A stretch of DNA of 64,000 bases from UBA3941 sp002385665 (GCA_050949255.1 JBMNFJ010000016.1:558001-622000), one strand, 5' to 3'. Shown: positions 1 through 9,046, counted from the first letter of the stretch. Program-made: numbers and translations. The notes: generated from the letters alone by a model not told the origin.

Positions 1-45
1 AACTTTATTCATAAGAATACTAGATTAGAAGGATTTTTACCATGA
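1..45 (+). CDS. possible C-terminal end of an upstream gene (partial)
   Basis: Frame 1 is open from the window edge for 14 codons and stops at 43-45; the other two forward frames stop earlier. This could be the tail of a gene that begins outside the window, upstream of the M16 peptidase pair. The fragment is too short to assign to a family and could be chance. Confidence 0.25.
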   Translation, partial: NFIHKNTRLEGFLP

Positions 46-95
46 AAGGAAGAAATAGATATGGACGTGTTGTATTTAAAGGAGGCAAGTGAAAA

Positions 96-1376
96 TTGAA
101 GGATATTATTATAAAGAACTTAAATAAAAACATAAACTTATATGTCATTCCAGACAAGAAATTTAAAACCGTTTACATAAGCTATTGTTTCCACAGGGAT
201 TTAGATGAAGATTACACCTATAATGCCCTGGTACCCGCCATCCTAAAGCGAGGATCTGAGGGATATGAGAACCAAAAAGAAATAGGCATATATCTGGAAG
301 AGCAGTATGGGGCCCTGTTCGATGTGGGAGTCCAGAAGAGGGGAGAGCGCCAGGTATTAAGATTTACTATGGATTTAGTCAACGAAGAATTTGTGGGGAA
401 GGATGGTTTATTGGCCCAGGCCTTTTACTTTCTAAACAGGATCATCACCAAACCAGTATTGGAAGGATCTATGTTCAAAAGTGATTATGTAAATCAAGAG
501 AAGGAGAATTTAAAAAACAGGATCCTGGCTATGATAAATGACAAGATGCAGTACAGTATGGAGCGCTGTATTCAGGAGATGTGCCGGGGAGAGAAATACG
601 CCAGGTATGTCTTGGGTAATATTGATGACCTTAATTCTTTGGATCCGGAAAAATTGTATGAAGTTTATAAGGATATAATAAGGAGTAGTCCTCTGGATAT
701 CTTTGTTGTTGGCGATGTGGATCCTGAAAAGGTTGCAATCCTTATAAATAACAGCCTGGATCTTGAAAGATCGCAAATTAAACTCATTCCGGAAACTATA
801 ATAAAGAAGATTGGGGTAAAGCAAAGGGAAGTAGTAGAAAGAATGGATATATCTCAGGCTAAACTAAACATCGGCTTTAGGACCAATGTTGCGGTTAATC
901 AGAATGAATACTTTCCCTTGGTGCTTTATGCCGGCATTTTGGGAGGAGGCCCCCATTCGAAGCTGTTTATAAATGTTCGTGAGAAGAGCAGCCTCGCCTA
1001 TTACGCCTTTGCAAGGCTGGAAAAGTATAAAGGCCTAATGCTCATAGGTTCAGGTATAGATCAAATGAACTATAAGCAAACCTTAGATATAATTATGGAA
1101 CAGGTAGAGGATATAAAACGTGGCAGGATAAGCGATGCGGAATTTACTGCTTCTGTGAACGCGATAACCACTTCCTTAAAGGCTGCAAAGGATGATCAGG
1201 GACAATTGGTGGATTATTATCTGGGCAACGCAGTTACCGGAGCTCAATATACTTTGGAGGATTTCATTAGTGAGATACAAAAAGTGAAACCGGAAGACGT
1301 TGTTGAAGTTTCTAAAAAGATAAAGGTTGATACAGTCTATCTGTTAAGTCCGGAGGAAGGAGATGCTGGAAGATGA
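96..1376 (+). CDS. M16-family peptidase homologue, probably non-catalytic (YmfF-like)
   Basis: A 426-residue insulinase-family (M16) protein. The usual N-terminal HxxEH zinc motif is absent: the matching region reads ALVPAILKRGS. It is therefore probably the inactive partner of the active M16 protein encoded immediately downstream, as in the B. subtilis ymfF/ymfH pair. The C-terminal half keeps the M16 fold signature around GILGGGPHSKLFINVREKSS. The TTG start at 96 is supported by AAAGGAGG at 78-85. The stop overlaps the next gene by 4 bases (ATGA), so the two are translationally coupled. A role in peptide processing or export is inferred from family members; the substrate is unknown. Confidence 0.85.
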   Translation: MKDIIIKNLNKNINLYVIPDKKFKTVYISYCFHRDLDEDYTYNALVPAILKRGSEGYENQKEIGIYLEEQYGALFDVGVQKRGERQVLRFTMDLVNEEFVGKDGLLAQAFYFLNRIITKPVLEGSMFKSDYVNQEKENLKNRILAMINDKMQYSMERCIQEMCRGEKYARYVLGNIDDLNSLDPEKLYEVYKDIIRSSPLDIFVVGDVDPEKVAILINNSLDLERSQIKLIPETIIKKIGVKQREVVERMDISQAKLNIGFRTNVAVNQNEYFPLVLYAGILGGGPHSKLFINVREKSSLAYYAFARLEKYKGLMLIGSGIDQMNYKQTLDIIMEQVEDIKRGRISDAEFTASVNAITTSLKAAKDDQGQLVDYYLGNAVTGAQYTLEDFISEIQKVKPEDVVEVSKKIKVDTVYLLSPEEGDAGR

Positions 1377-2662
1377 AAAAGGTTATAGAAAATAAACTAT
1401 TAAATGAGAAATTGATATATAACAGGCTAAGTTCTGGACTTGATGTGTATATATTGCTTAAACCTGGATACAGTCGTCAATTTGCCATTTATGCAACCCG
1501 CTATGGTTCTAATGACAGTCAATTTGTCCCATTAGGACAGCGGGAACCCATTACAGTCCCAGACGGAATTGCACATTTTTTAGAGCATAAGTTGTTTGAA
1601 GAAGAGAAGGGTAACGTGTTTGAGGAATATTCCAGGTTGGGAGCACAGCCCAATGCTTTCACGAATTTCAATATGACTGCTTATCATTTTACTTCCACAG
1701 GCAACTTCTATGAATGTCTGGACGTGCTTTTAGGTTTTGTGGGAAGACCCTACTTTACTGACGAGAACGTTGAAAAGGAAAAGGGGATAATTGCCCAGGA
1801 AATACGAATGTATGAAGACAATCCTTATTGGAGGGTATATTTTAATCTACTAAGGGGCTTGTATCATGAGTTTCCGGTCAGGAAGGATATCGCGGGTACT
1901 GTGGAATCAATATATAAAATTGACAAGGAAACCCTATATGAGTGCTATAGGACCTTCTATCACCCATCCAATATGGCTCTATTTATTGCTGGAGATGTAG
2001 ACCCCGATAGGGTTTTCGATCAGGCTGAAAAAATGGTAGTTAAGAGATCTGGCAAGAATGAAGCAAGGGATATAAAGAGAATATTCCCGAAAGAAGCCAA
2101 GGGAGTTAACAAGGACAGGATAGAGGAGCGGTTGGCAGTTGCCAGACCTATCTTTGCCTTGGGCTTTAAGGATGAGGATACAGTTAGAGATGGGGACAGG
2201 TTATTAGATAAAATAATTGCCAATGATATTATTCTGGACATGCTTATAGGTACCAGTACAGATATTTATGACAAACTGTATGAAGAAGGTTTGATTGATT
2301 CTTCATTTGGCAATTATTACACGGGCGAGAGATATTATGGATACGCTATTATGACAGGACAAACCCAGGATCCGGAAAGGGTAGCTGATTCCATATTCAA
2401 TGAGATAGTAAAGCGGAGATCACAACCCTGGGAACAGGAACATTTTAATAGAATCAAAAAGAAAAAAATTGGGGAGTTTATCAGGCTGTTTAATTCTCTG
2501 GATTCCACTTGCATACAGTTCGTATCCATGCTGTTTAGGGATATTCAGCTATTGGATTATCTTGAAAGATTGGAAAGTATAACCTATAATGAAGTAAAAA
2601 AGGAATTTAATGAGATTTATAGAAAAGAAAATAGCTGCCTTTCCTCGATTGTACCATTATAA
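1373..2662 (+). CDS. M16-family zinc peptidase, catalytic partner (YmfH-like)
   Basis: A 429-residue M16 peptidase that keeps the inverted zinc motif HFLEH (residues 68-72), in which the two His bind zinc and the Glu is the general base. The FEEY and NAFTNFNMTAYHFT stretches that follow are typical of the family. It starts at ATG 1373, overlapping the upstream non-catalytic homologue by 4 bases, with GGAGGAAGGAG just upstream. The pair probably forms a heterodimeric clam-shell peptidase. lgt follows after 31 bases, probably in the same transcript, ending at the terminator at 3458-3498. Confidence 0.88.
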   Translation: MKKVIENKLLNEKLIYNRLSSGLDVYILLKPGYSRQFAIYATRYGSNDSQFVPLGQREPITVPDGIAHFLEHKLFEEEKGNVFEEYSRLGAQPNAFTNFNMTAYHFTSTGNFYECLDVLLGFVGRPYFTDENVEKEKGIIAQEIRMYEDNPYWRVYFNLLRGLYHEFPVRKDIAGTVESIYKIDKETLYECYRTFYHPSNMALFIAGDVDPDRVFDQAEKMVVKRSGKNEARDIKRIFPKEAKGVNKDRIEERLAVARPIFALGFKDEDTVRDGDRLLDKIIANDIILDMLIGTSTDIYDKLYEEGLIDSSFGNYYTGERYYGYAIMTGQTQDPERVADSIFNEIVKRRSQPWEQEHFNRIKKKKIGEFIRLFNSLDSTCIQFVSMLFRDIQLLDYLERLESITYNEVKKEFNEIYRKENSCLSSIVPL

Positions 2663-2693
2663 AGTTATTAGCTTTCCAATAGGGGGGATATAA

Positions 2694-3479
2694 ATGAGTG
2701 GTGTTGCGTTTTATATATTTGGAAAACCGATTTACTGGTATGGTATCATCATAGCTCTGGGGGTAATGATAGGAATCTATTTAGCCATGAGATATGCAAA
2801 GGCTTTAGGGTATGACCAGGAAATGATAATAGATTTCTGTTTGTTGGCAATACCCATGGGGATTGTAGGTGCTCGCTTGTATTATGTGATATTTTCATGG
2901 GAGTATTATAGTAAAAATCTCATAGATGCCTTTAAAATCTGGGAAGGAGGCTTGGCAATCTATGGTGTTGTTATTGGGGGATTAATTAGCGCCTATATCT
3001 TTGCACGAAGAAGGAAAATAGATTTCTGGGACCTTTGTGATATAGTTGCTCCCAGCCTGATCTTGGGACAGGCCTTAGGTCGATGGGGCAATTTCTTTAA
3101 CCAAGAAGCTTATGGATATCCCATAACCAATCCTGCCTGGCAATGGTTCCCTGCTGCAGTATTTATTAACGATACTGGTCAGTGGCATATGGCAACTTTT
3201 TTCTATGAGTCCATGTGGAATTTCATGGTTTTCTTTTTTCTTTTATTTTACAAGAGAAAAAGGAAGAATCCCGGGGAAATGATATTACTGTACCTGATAT
3301 TGTATTCTTTAGGCCGATTCTTTATTGAAGGACTAAGAACTGATAGTTTGTATTGGGGACAGTTTAGGGTATCACAGGTTTTAAGTGGTCTACTAATTAT
3401 ATCAGGCATTGTGATGTTCGTTATAAGGAGAAAAAAAGCACTCAGCAGTGAGAAAGAAAACCTAAAAGAAGAGGGTTAA
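2694..3479 (+). CDS. lgt: prolipoprotein diacylglyceryl transferase
   Basis: A 261-residue polytopic membrane enzyme that transfers diacylglycerol from phosphatidylglycerol to the lipobox cysteine of prolipoproteins, the first step of lipoprotein maturation. The Lgt signature GRWGNFFNQEAYG is present at about residues 130-142, and GARLYYV earlier in the chain is typical. About seven hydrophobic segments are visible, with a basic cytoplasmic tail (RRKK). The start is ATG 2694 behind GGGGGG. The window contains a likely substrate, the lipoprotein at 45413. The 3' end forms the left arm of a strong hairpin. Confidence 0.95.
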   Translation: MSGVAFYIFGKPIYWYGIIIALGVMIGIYLAMRYAKALGYDQEMIIDFCLLAIPMGIVGARLYYVIFSWEYYSKNLIDAFKIWEGGLAIYGVVIGGLISAYIFARRRKIDFWDLCDIVAPSLILGQALGRWGNFFNQEAYGYPITNPAWQWFPAAVFINDTGQWHMATFFYESMWNFMVFFFLLFYKRKRKNPGEMILLYLILYSLGRFFIEGLRTDSLYWGQFRVSQVLSGLLIISGIVMFVIRRKKALSSEKENLKEEG

Positions 3480-3498
3480 CCCCTCTTCTTTTAGGTTT
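3458..3498 (+). terminator. hairpin terminator after lgt
   Basis: An 18-bp perfect stem (3458-3475 with 3481-3498) with a 5-base loop that contains the lgt stop codon. Only a short T-rich stretch follows, so U-tract support is moderate. The A-rich left flank would also suit termination from the minus strand. Confidence 0.75.
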
Positions 3499-3737
3499 TA
3501 GCTAAATTTAATTAAAAAATTCATTAAAAGATTATATTTGGGAAAAATAAAATTGGCAGGTATACCATATTGCATATGGAATTTAGCCGTGGATTTTTAT
3601 AAGGCAATAATGAATATGCACTTGTAACAAATTCCATTAATTAAATTCCCGGTTTTGGTTCAATATATGGGTATACCGATTATAGTGATACTGGTATATC
3701 TGAAGGAAACGCGACAAGAAGGAAAGGAGCATATAAA

Positions 3738-4124
3738 ATGGCTGATGACAATGTACGTAGGGACGATGATCGCCAGCAAGAAGGTAGAGGCAGGGGTTGG
3801 ATGGGTATAATAATTCGATTCATAGTGGCCTCCATAGTGCTTATGGTAACTGCGGCTGTTACTCCGGGATTTAGATCAATGGGGTTCGGAACGGCATTAC
3901 TGGCCGCATTGATAATAGCAGCAATGGATTATGTAATTCAAAAACTTTTCAAAATAGACGCATCGCCCTTTGGCAGGGGCATATCAGGATTTATCCTATC
4001 AGCGGTAATAATATATTTAACCCAGTTTTTTGTCCCTGGTATGGAAATAAACCTTTTGGGTGCTGCTATAGCTGCCTTGATTATCGGGGTAGTTGACGCT
4101 ATAATTCCTGCCCATGTATTATGA
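3738..4124 (+). CDS. small four-helix membrane protein (YvlD/phage holin family 4-like)
   Basis: A 128-residue protein with a charged, Arg/Asp-rich N-terminal tail (residues 1-20) and four predicted membrane segments near 22-42, 50-68, 82-100 and 103-125. The layout matches the YvlD group placed in the phage holin family 4 superfamily. In B. subtilis yvlD belongs to an envelope-stress operon with yvlABC; no such partners are present here, so no function is assigned. The start ATG 3738 follows AAAGGAGC. It stands alone, between the lgt terminator and a possible terminator at 4196-4249. Confidence 0.75.
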   Translation: MADDNVRRDDDRQQEGRGRGWMGIIIRFIVASIVLMVTAAVTPGFRSMGFGTALLAALIIAAMDYVIQKLFKIDASPFGRGISGFILSAVIIYLTQFFVPGMEINLLGAAIAALIIGVVDAIIPAHVL

Positions 4125-4195
4125 CTTATCCTACCCACCAGGATGAAGCGTCCTCCCGACTAATTCTGATAGTTGATGTATGATCATAAGTCTTA

Positions 4196-4249
4196 GGCGT
4201 GTTTTTAAGGGAACTTTATAGGTCCTCCTTATAGCACGCCCTTTGTTTT
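4196..4249 (+). terminator. possible terminator
   Basis: GGCGTG (4196-4201) pairs with CACGCC (4235-4240), with further partial pairing of TTAAGG and CCTTAT inside the loop, followed by CTTTGTTTT. The long imperfect loop makes this only a possible terminator. Confidence 0.4.
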
Positions 4250-4282
4250 GCTCACTATCATTATCTGAGGTTTTCAGGTTGC

Positions 4283-4311
4283 TTGAAAAAAAGCTGATGA
4301 TACTGTATAAT
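4283..4311 (+). promoter_or_regulatory. sigma-A-type promoter for the DUF1836 gene
   Basis: TTGAAA at 4283-4288 and TATAAT at 4306-4311 with a 17-base spacer. This is close to the vegetative consensus and lies 41 bases upstream of the start codon. Confidence 0.8.
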
Positions 4312-4352
4312 GGGGTTGACAAGACCCTATTGTATGATGAAGAGGTGCAACC

Positions 4353-4964
4353 ATGACCATTGAATCATTTATGGTTAGAGATGACATCCAGGAATTTATC
4401 AAGGAAATAAAAGCATATGACAGCATTCGCCTGGACGAAATCCCTGAATATCGTTTATTTATTTCCCAAATTGAGGAATTCTTTGATAAAAAACTGGGTA
4501 AGAACACAGATGATGATGAAGATCGAAAAACTATCTCTAAAACCATGATCCAGAACTATATTAAGGATGGGCTTATTATGCCTCCGGAAGGTAAATCATA
4601 TAATCGAAACCATATAATATTGTTGGCGTTAATATATAATTTAAAACCCATACTTACAATTAGGGATATAAAGAAACTCCTGTTGCCAATCTTGGAAATG
4701 GCTGATGATGATAGCCAAACAAATAAAATAGAGAGTATGTATAGTACATATTTTGCCCTGAAGGAATCCTATTTAGACGAATTTATTAATTTAATAGAGC
4801 ATGACTTAAAAATTATGGATGAAAAACTGAATGAGGAATATAACGGAGAATGGCAAAAGATACCTAAAATATTGCTGGTTTTAATGTTAATAACCCAGGC
4901 AAATATACGGAAAAGATTAGCCGAGCGTATAATAGAATTGTACTTTAACACTGAGGAGAGTTAG
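4353..4964 (+). CDS. DUF1836 domain protein, MerR-like helix-turn-helix
   Basis: A 203-residue protein matching the DUF1836 family: an N-terminal region with LDEIPEYRLFISQIEEFF, then a winged-helix-like stretch with KTMIQNYIKDGLIMPPEGK and YNRNHIILLALIYNLK, which resembles the MerR DNA-recognition fold. The C-terminal half is helical and may be a dimerisation or effector part. The family is common in Firmicutes and is presumed to bind DNA; no target is known to me. It has its own promoter and appears monocistronic, with a weak hairpin downstream. Confidence 0.8.
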   Translation: MTIESFMVRDDIQEFIKEIKAYDSIRLDEIPEYRLFISQIEEFFDKKLGKNTDDDEDRKTISKTMIQNYIKDGLIMPPEGKSYNRNHIILLALIYNLKPILTIRDIKKLLLPILEMADDDSQTNKIESMYSTYFALKESYLDEFINLIEHDLKIMDEKLNEEYNGEWQKIPKILLVLMLITQANIRKRLAERIIELYFNTEES

Positions 4965-5024
4965 TCTCAAACCAGATTGCCTAATTTTATTATTGTTAGC
5001 TAATATGATGATTTATAAGGAAGC

Positions 5025-5048
5025 AAAGGGGGCTGTTTAGCCCTCTTT
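5025..5048 (+). terminator. weak hairpin after the DUF1836 gene
   Basis: AAAGGGGGCT (5025-5034) pairs with AGCCCTCTTT (5039-5048) through a 4-base loop, with one G-T pair. No T-run follows, so intrinsic termination is uncertain. Confidence 0.4.
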
Positions 5049-5162
5049 GTAGTATCGGTATTTGGGTTGGACCGAAACATTTCCTTATTGGGGAAAGATT
5101 ACAAAATACAGCAGTCATCCTTGTAAAAACCGTTGAGTTCCAAATATAAAGTTTTATAAGCG

Positions 5163-5191
5163 TTGAAAAACGGTTATAAATACTATATAAT
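5163..5191 (+). promoter_or_regulatory. sigma-A-type promoter for the gene at 5261
   Basis: TTGAAA at 5163-5168 and TATAAT at 5186-5191 with a 17-base spacer. The AACGGTT following the -35 (5169-5175) has an inverted partner AACCGTT at 5128-5134, which could be an operator but may be coincidental. Confidence 0.75.
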
Positions 5192-5260
5192 AGAGTTAAT
5201 ATATCAGTGTGTCACGTGTATAAAAACTCTCAACAGGGATAAGTGCAAGGGGGAGGCTGG

Positions 5261-5587
5261 ATGAAAAAAAGGAGTATAAGACCAAGAGGAGATGGTAGGC
5301 AAAGAACTAAACAACATAAGAGAAATTTTCTACACGGGAATTACATATATGTAACTGATCATGCGATAACCAGATACCGGCAACGGATAAAGAGGATCAG
5401 CTATCAAAACGCTAAATATTCCATTATCGAGAACGTAAAGAGAAGCAGGCTTATAGCCTTGACGAAGTATGGGGGACGGGAGATACGGGAAAACCGCGGT
5501 GTGATTTATGTGTGTGAGCTTCAGGGTAATTGCCTGTATGTAATAACAATACTGAACGGTGAAGTTGACATTAGATTTGTAGTTTAA
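5261..5587 (+). CDS. conserved-looking small basic protein of unknown function
   Basis: A 108-residue protein I do not recognise. The first 25 residues are very basic (KKRSIRPRGDGRQRTKQHKR). The rest reads as a compact alpha/beta fold, with YVTDHAITRYRQRIKRIS and ending LYVITILNGEVDIRFVV, reminiscent of small phage-type or DUF4258-like proteins, but the resemblance is weak. I chose ATG 5261 because AGGGGGAGG lies directly before it; a GTG at 5243 would add six residues. It has a strong promoter and its own terminator, so it is expressed as a single gene. Confidence 0.6.
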   Translation: MKKRSIRPRGDGRQRTKQHKRNFLHGNYIYVTDHAITRYRQRIKRISYQNAKYSIIENVKRSRLIALTKYGGREIRENRGVIYVCELQGNCLYVITILNGEVDIRFVV

Positions 5588-5601
5588 TAAGTAAAATGGT
5601 A

Positions 5602-5638
5602 TAGGGACAATACAAGGTATTAACCTTATTTGTCTCTA
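5602..5638 (+). terminator. hairpin terminator
   Basis: TAGGGACAA (5602-5610) pairs with TTGTCTCTA (5630-5638), with AGGT/ACCT pairing inside, followed by TTTAATATTG. Confidence 0.6.
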
Positions 5639-5689
5639 TTTAATATTGTCGTTTTATGAAAATCTATGGCATTATCTTAGATTAGGTAG

Positions 5690-5695
5690 TATAAT
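5690..5695 (+). promoter_or_regulatory. -10 element upstream of pncB
   Basis: A perfect TATAAT lies 40 bases before the GTG start. The best -35 is a poor TGGCAT at 5667-5672 (17-base spacer), so the promoter is weak or activator-dependent. Confidence 0.45.
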
Positions 5696-5734
5696 ATTAA
5701 CAATACAGAAATAATTTTTCTAGAGGCGATAAAT

Positions 5735-7171
5735 GTGAGAAACTTAACAATGTTGACAGACCTTTATCAGTTGACCATGATGTATGGCTATGATATAGCA
5801 GGGAAATCCGATGAAGTCGTGGTTTTTGATTTATTTTTCAGGAGAAATTCAGGAGATAGCGCCTATGCTGTTGCTGCTGGATTGGAACAAGCTATAGAAT
5901 ATATAGAAAACCTGCATTTCTCTGAAGATGATATAGAATATCTCCGAGATTTGGGGTTGTTCAATGAGGACTTTCTGAAAAGACTAGAGAATATTAGGTT
6001 TACAGGTGATATCGATGCCATTCCAGAAGGTACTGTTGTATTCCCAAACGAGCCCCTTATCCGTGTTAAGGCGCCAATATTTGAAGCACAGCTAATAGAG
6101 ACAGCTCTGCTCAATATTGTAAACCATCAGACTTTGATTGCTACAAAGGCTAGTCGAGTAGTTCAGGCTGCACAAGGCGACAGCGTATTGGAATTTGGAT
6201 TAAGGCGGGCGCAGGGACCGGATGCGGGGATATATGGGGCTAGGGCCGCCATAATCGGAGGTTGTGATGCTACTTCCAATGTATTAGCGGGTAAGAAGTT
6301 CGGTATCCCTGTTCAAGGCACCCATGCCCATAGCTGGATAATGAGCTTCCCTACTGAACTGGATGCCTTTAGGGCATATGCCGATGCTTTTCCCAATAGC
6401 TGTTTGCTACTGGTGGATACCTATGATACCTTGAGAAGCGGTGTTCCTAACGCCATAACGGTGTTCAAAGAAATGCGAGAAAAAGGCCTCGAACCAGTAG
6501 GTATTCGTCTGGATTCAGGGGATCTGGCTTATTTAAGCAAGGAAGCAAGAAAGATGCTCAATGAAGCGGGTTTTCCTAATGCAAAGATAGTAGCCTCAAG
6601 CGATTTGGATGAAGATGTTATTTGGGATCTAAAAGCCCAAGGGGCAGCGATTGATGTTTGGGGTGTGGGAACTGCCATGATAACGAGCAAAAATTGTCCT
6701 GCCCTAGGTGGCGTGTACAAGCTAGTGGCAGAAGAAGTAAATGGTGAATTGGTTCCCAAAATAAAAATCTCCGAGAATGCATTTAAGATAACCAACCCGG
6801 GATATAAAAAGGTTTTTCGCCTTTATGATAAAGAAACCCATAAGGCAATTGCTGACTTAATAACGCTGGATCATGAAACCATAGATGAAACCAAGCCCCT
6901 AACTATCTTCGATCCTGTTGATACATGGAAACGGATGACCTTAACGAATTTTAAGGCCAGGCAGTTATTAGTGCCGATATACAGAAAAGGGAAGCGGGTT
7001 TATGAGTTGCCATCCCTTATGGACATTCAGAAGTATGCAAAAAAAGAGATGAGCACGTTATGGGCAGAATACAAACGATTGACAAAACCCCATGTATACA
7101 AAGTAGACCTGTCCGTTGAGCTATATAACTTGAAGAATCGACTTTTGGAAGAATATTCTTTTGAAAAATAG
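5735..7171 (+). CDS. pncB: nicotinate phosphoribosyltransferase
   Basis: A 478-residue enzyme that makes nicotinate mononucleotide from nicotinate and PRPP, with ATP hydrolysis, in NAD salvage. Family motifs visible are LTMLTDLYQLTMMYGY at the N-terminus, LEFGLRRAQGPDAGIYGARA, GTHAHSWIMSF (containing the His that is phosphorylated in the family), LLVDTYDTLRSGVPNA and GIRLDSGDLAYLSK. The length matches the longer Firmicute form (YueK type). The GTG start at 5735 follows AGAGGCGAT; the apparent ATG at 5733 is immediately followed by a stop. It is monocistronic between two terminators. Confidence 0.95.
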   Translation: MRNLTMLTDLYQLTMMYGYDIAGKSDEVVVFDLFFRRNSGDSAYAVAAGLEQAIEYIENLHFSEDDIEYLRDLGLFNEDFLKRLENIRFTGDIDAIPEGTVVFPNEPLIRVKAPIFEAQLIETALLNIVNHQTLIATKASRVVQAAQGDSVLEFGLRRAQGPDAGIYGARAAIIGGCDATSNVLAGKKFGIPVQGTHAHSWIMSFPTELDAFRAYADAFPNSCLLLVDTYDTLRSGVPNAITVFKEMREKGLEPVGIRLDSGDLAYLSKEARKMLNEAGFPNAKIVASSDLDEDVIWDLKAQGAAIDVWGVGTAMITSKNCPALGGVYKLVAEEVNGELVPKIKISENAFKITNPGYKKVFRLYDKETHKAIADLITLDHETIDETKPLTIFDPVDTWKRMTLTNFKARQLLVPIYRKGKRVYELPSLMDIQKYAKKEMSTLWAEYKRLTKPHVYKVDLSVELYNLKNRLLEEYSFEK

Positions 7172-7178
7172 AGGATCT

Positions 7179-7220
7179 AGGACCTCCCCACAGTGTTGAT
7201 AGTGGGGAGGTCCTTTTATT
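7179..7220 (+). terminator. strong terminator after pncB
   Basis: A GC-rich 13-bp stem (7179-7191 with 7202-7214) and a 10-base loop, followed by TTTATT. Confidence 0.9.
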
Positions 7221-7299
7221 ATCACCTATTAGCAGTATAGCACATATTATATATAAATATTTCCTATCGCTATGTTGTAAGAAATTGGATGGTGGTAAT

Positions 7300-8187
7300 A
7301 TGAGATTTGGACTGGCTTTATCGGGTGGTGGTATAAGAGGGGTTGCACACATAGGGGTTTTAAAGGCCTTAGAAGAAGAAGGTATGGTGCCCTCTTGGAT
7401 AGCCGGTACCAGCGCTGGTAGTATAGTTGCAGGTCTCTACGCTTATGGTTACTCAACCCAGGAATTGGTGGAAATAGCCGTTGATCTCCAGCCTAAATAT
7501 ATAGATCCAAATTTTTCAGGAATGGCTCTGGGATTTGGACAATGGATTATGGGTATGGAGCCCTGTGTTGATGGTTTAGTAAAGGGTAAGGCTATAGAAA
7601 AGTATCTGAAAAAAATAACAGGCGGTATTAAGATGAGTGATATAAAAATGCCGCTGGCTATAACGGCTGTTGATATAAATAAAGCTGATTCTGTTATTTT
7701 CCTCAACAGGCGGATAGATATTCCGGCTGACGATGATACCGTATATATATACGATATGGATCTCTATAAAGCAATCAGGGCTAGTATTGCTATTCCCGTA
7801 GTTTTTAAGCCCATTATTATAGACGGAAAACGCCTGGTGGATGGTGGGGTAACCAATAATCTTCCTATCGATGTCCTTAGAAAGATGGGGGCAAGAAGGA
7901 TAGTTGGTGTGGATTTAGGGTATAATGGACAACTTAGGAGTGATGTTGATAATATAATTGAAATTGGCAGTCAGGCCTTGGATATCATGGCATACCAGAT
8001 AACCTCTTTTAAGAGCTATGGCGCTGATTATATACTAAGACCTGGAATCTACGATGTTGCAATCAGAGATTCACGAAAACTAATGGAGTGCATTGATAGG
8101 GGCTATAATAGCGCCAAAGAGAATATTAAAATGATAAGAAAGGCAATTTTTAGTAGCCCTTCGACATCGCTATTCTACAGAATTTAG
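7300..8187 (+). CDS. patatin-like phospholipase/esterase (RssA family)
   Basis: A 295-residue patatin-fold serine hydrolase. The oxyanion loop SGGGIRG lies at about residues 9-15, the nucleophile elbow GTSAG at about 37-41 (catalytic Ser), and the catalytic Asp sits in the DGG motif of RLVDGGVTNNLP. It probably hydrolyses acyl groups of membrane lipids; the true substrate is unknown. I chose ATG 7300 because GGTGGT precedes it and the protein then begins MRFGLALSGGG, as in the family; a TTG at 7285 would add five residues. No signal peptide, so it is cytoplasmic. No terminator is evident downstream. Confidence 0.88.
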   Translation: MRFGLALSGGGIRGVAHIGVLKALEEEGMVPSWIAGTSAGSIVAGLYAYGYSTQELVEIAVDLQPKYIDPNFSGMALGFGQWIMGMEPCVDGLVKGKAIEKYLKKITGGIKMSDIKMPLAITAVDINKADSVIFLNRRIDIPADDDTVYIYDMDLYKAIRASIAIPVVFKPIIIDGKRLVDGGVTNNLPIDVLRKMGARRIVGVDLGYNGQLRSDVDNIIEIGSQALDIMAYQITSFKSYGADYILRPGIYDVAIRDSRKLMECIDRGYNSAKENIKMIRKAIFSSPSTSLFYRI

Positions 8188-8424
8188 ACCTGTATGGATG
8201 ATATATTATATATGGGAGAATAATTACATGGTTAACTCCCCTAGAGCATACAGAAAGAAACCCATACAAAATATTGTATCATACTACTGGATAGCTAAAA
8301 ACTGCATTTATTATGGTAAGAGTACAATTATAGTACTTTCCGGGGAACCATTATACAGGCTATGATGCAGGTCAAATATGGGGATAAACTCAGATAACGA
8401 ATTCCAGGAGGTGCTGGCTTACCA

Positions 8425-8919
8425 ATGAAGAAGTTTAGGATATCCTTATTTGGATATTGCAAAAAACAGGTAAATGCATATGTTCTGAGCCTAAGGAAGG
8501 ATTATGAAAAAGAGCTTTCCAAAGGGAAGGATAGATTATGGGAAGTAAATGCAGAAAATAGAGAATTGAAGGCTAAACTATTGGAGTATCAGGAAAGGTT
8601 ATCGAAGTATGGTGAACAGGAATTATATATTTCAAAGGCTTTGGTGAAAGCCGAAGAAAGTGCCCAGGCTATATTAAGAGAAAGTTATCAAAAAATAGAG
8701 ATCGAAAGGTTAAAAATAAACCAGGAGAAAGAGAAATGGAAGACTAGGGAAAAGGAAATCATGAAACAGCTCCTGGATTTTCAAAATAAGGCCTATGAGC
8801 TGATGGAATCCTTCCAATCGGAGATTAACTATCTTACATCCAAAGAATTGATGTTGGCTGATGGTGAAGATAATGACAGTCGGACAGAGATAAGCAAGGA
8901 TTTATTAAGTATTAGTTAA
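8425..8919 (+). CDS. DivIVA-like coiled-coil protein
   Basis: A 164-residue, highly charged helical protein. The N-terminus FRISLFGYCKKQVNAYVLSL resembles the DivIVA membrane-binding motif (hydrophobic/aromatic tip, then QVxxYV). Residues 20-130 form a continuous coiled coil rich in Glu and Lys. DivIVA proteins mark curved membrane at poles and septa and recruit division or sporulation factors; this one is shorter than DivIVA itself and closer to the GpsB/DivIVA-domain group, so a cell-envelope scaffolding role is an inference. CAGGAGGTG precedes ATG 8425. The 237 bases upstream hold no clear promoter. Confidence 0.65.
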   Translation: MKKFRISLFGYCKKQVNAYVLSLRKDYEKELSKGKDRLWEVNAENRELKAKLLEYQERLSKYGEQELYISKALVKAEESAQAILRESYQKIEIERLKINQEKEKWKTREKEIMKQLLDFQNKAYELMESFQSEINYLTSKELMLADGEDNDSRTEISKDLLSIS

Positions 8920-8935
8920 GCAAAAATAATAAGCT

Positions 8936-8972
8936 GGAGCCTTGATAGAGAATATCAGGGCTCTACTTTTTT
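8936..8972 (+). terminator. terminator after the DivIVA-like gene
   Basis: A 12-bp stem (8936-8947 with 8953-8964, two G-T/mismatch positions), loop GAGAA, then AC and six Ts. Confidence 0.9.
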
Positions 8973-9046
8973 ACTTGATAGTTACTCTTTTGGTGGTAAT
9001 AACCGCCTCTAATGACTTTGCCAGGAACTTGGATTTTACACCCTCC

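Noticed and set aside
42..92. 16-codon reading frame starting ATG at 42
   Set aside because: Too short and it overlaps the ribosome binding site of the M16 gene.
5128..5175. Inverted repeat AACCGTT/AACGGTT near the promoter of the 5261 gene
   Set aside because: The 34-base spacing is long and there is no further evidence for an operator.
8188..8424. Possible riboswitch in the 237-base gap before the DivIVA-like gene
   Set aside because: No conserved riboswitch core or strong stem could be found; only short stems.
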